Source of the DNA: Lachnospiraceae bacterium EP-SM-12S-S03
GTDB lineage: Bacteria; Bacillota; Clostridia; Lachnospirales; Lachnospiraceae
Length of the DNA stretch: 64,000 nucleotides
Assembly: GCA_020540725.1 (NCBI GenBank)
Contig: JAJBSL010000014.1
Coordinates: 10,399-74,398 of the forward strand
Direction: 5' to 3'
Numbering within the stretch: the stretch's first letter is position 1; every line of letters begins with the position of its first letter. The notes beneath the pieces were generated by a model, which saw nothing but the letters and a program-made list of their open reading frames with translations, was not told where the DNA came from and made no database searches. A program made the translations under genes and the position numbers. Shown here one piece after another: positions 63,951 through 64,000 of the stretch.

Positions 63951-64000
63951 GTAGAGTAGGTTAGAGGGCTTCTGCCCTCTTTCCCCTCATCAAACCGTGC
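63951..64000 (-). mobile_element. 3' end of a group II intron (runs off right edge)
   Basis: On the minus strand the window edge starts with GCACGGTTTGATGAGGGG, like the end of domain V and its linker. A hairpin with AGAGGGC/GCCCTCT arms and the tail TAACCTACTCTAC follow, like domain VI with its branch-point region and the intron 3' end. The rest, including any reverse transcriptase, is beyond the window. I judge this from remembered consensus only. Confidence 0.6.

Overview
The window looks like a chromosomal segment from a low-to-mid GC anaerobic Firmicute, most likely a gut Lachnospiraceae. Evidence: Clostridia-type ribosomal proteins and RNA polymerase, a Spo0A-type DNA-binding protein, strong Gram-positive SD sequences (AGGAGG), several TTG/GTG starts, sigma-A consensus promoters, a double-cubane-cluster reductase family protein, and molybdenum cofactor and XdhC genes. 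I cannot name the species.

Backbone. Nearly all genes are on the minus strand and are built around the str/rif ribosomal superoperon. Its usual order is kept but it is split into four blocks: rpmG-secE-nusG-rplK-rplA (52750-50582), rplJ-rplL (43964-43029), rpoB-rpoC (27126-19568) and rpsL-rpsG-fusA (1626 to the left edge). I can see a promoter of its own for each block, and a classical L10 leader with attenuator before rplJ. About 6.6, 15.9 and 17.9 kb of metabolic and transport genes lie between the blocks.

Inserts, left to right. (1) 1.8-8.9 kb: FNT channel, phosphohexomutase and dipeptidase PepD; a free-standing Spo0A effector domain; an M24 peptidase; a cobalamin-riboswitch transcript encoding a DUF4430 protein and an ECF S component; a small XRE regulator. 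(2) 9.0-18.4 kb: an iron island with a Fur-box feoA-feoB-Cys-rich peptide operon, and upstream of it a seven-gene haem operon (anchored unknown protein, two NEAT-like surface proteins, Shp-like protein, IsdE-like lipoprotein, FecCD permease, ATPase). The haem operon has a consensus promoter and two copies of a 15-bp palindromic operator. (3) 18.5-19.5 kb: a divergent kinase-like protein behind a leader hairpin, then a REP-like element. (4) 27.3-34.1 kb: metF, a methionine synthase-like gene and a LysR regulator, then a TPP-riboswitch operon thiW-thiM-thiE-HAD-thiD. (5) 34.1-41.6 kb: molybdenum cofactor and molybdate uptake operon, with a divergent degenerate MobA-like/ModE fusion plus xdhC behind a ModE-box-like promoter. 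(6) 41.6-42.8 kb: palindromic repeats and an Rpn-family nuclease. (7) 44.2-50.3 kb: a ThrE-type exporter and a DUF3798-type ABC importer of unknown substrate. (8) 52.9-63.9 kb: DUF2752 and DUF4234 membrane proteins, a MATE exporter, a double-cubane protein, and a LacI-controlled mannose-family PTS operon with a GH13 alpha-glucosidase, a Cof-type HAD phosphatase and a cation/proton antiporter. The last 50 bases look like the 3' end of a group II intron.

Most of the window is ordinary core metabolism. The parts most worth a second look are the haem relay operon with its operator pair, the DUF4430/ECF pair under B12 control, the degenerate nucleotidyltransferase-ModE fusion, the DUF3798 importer, the lone Spo0A effector domain, and the split superoperon itself.
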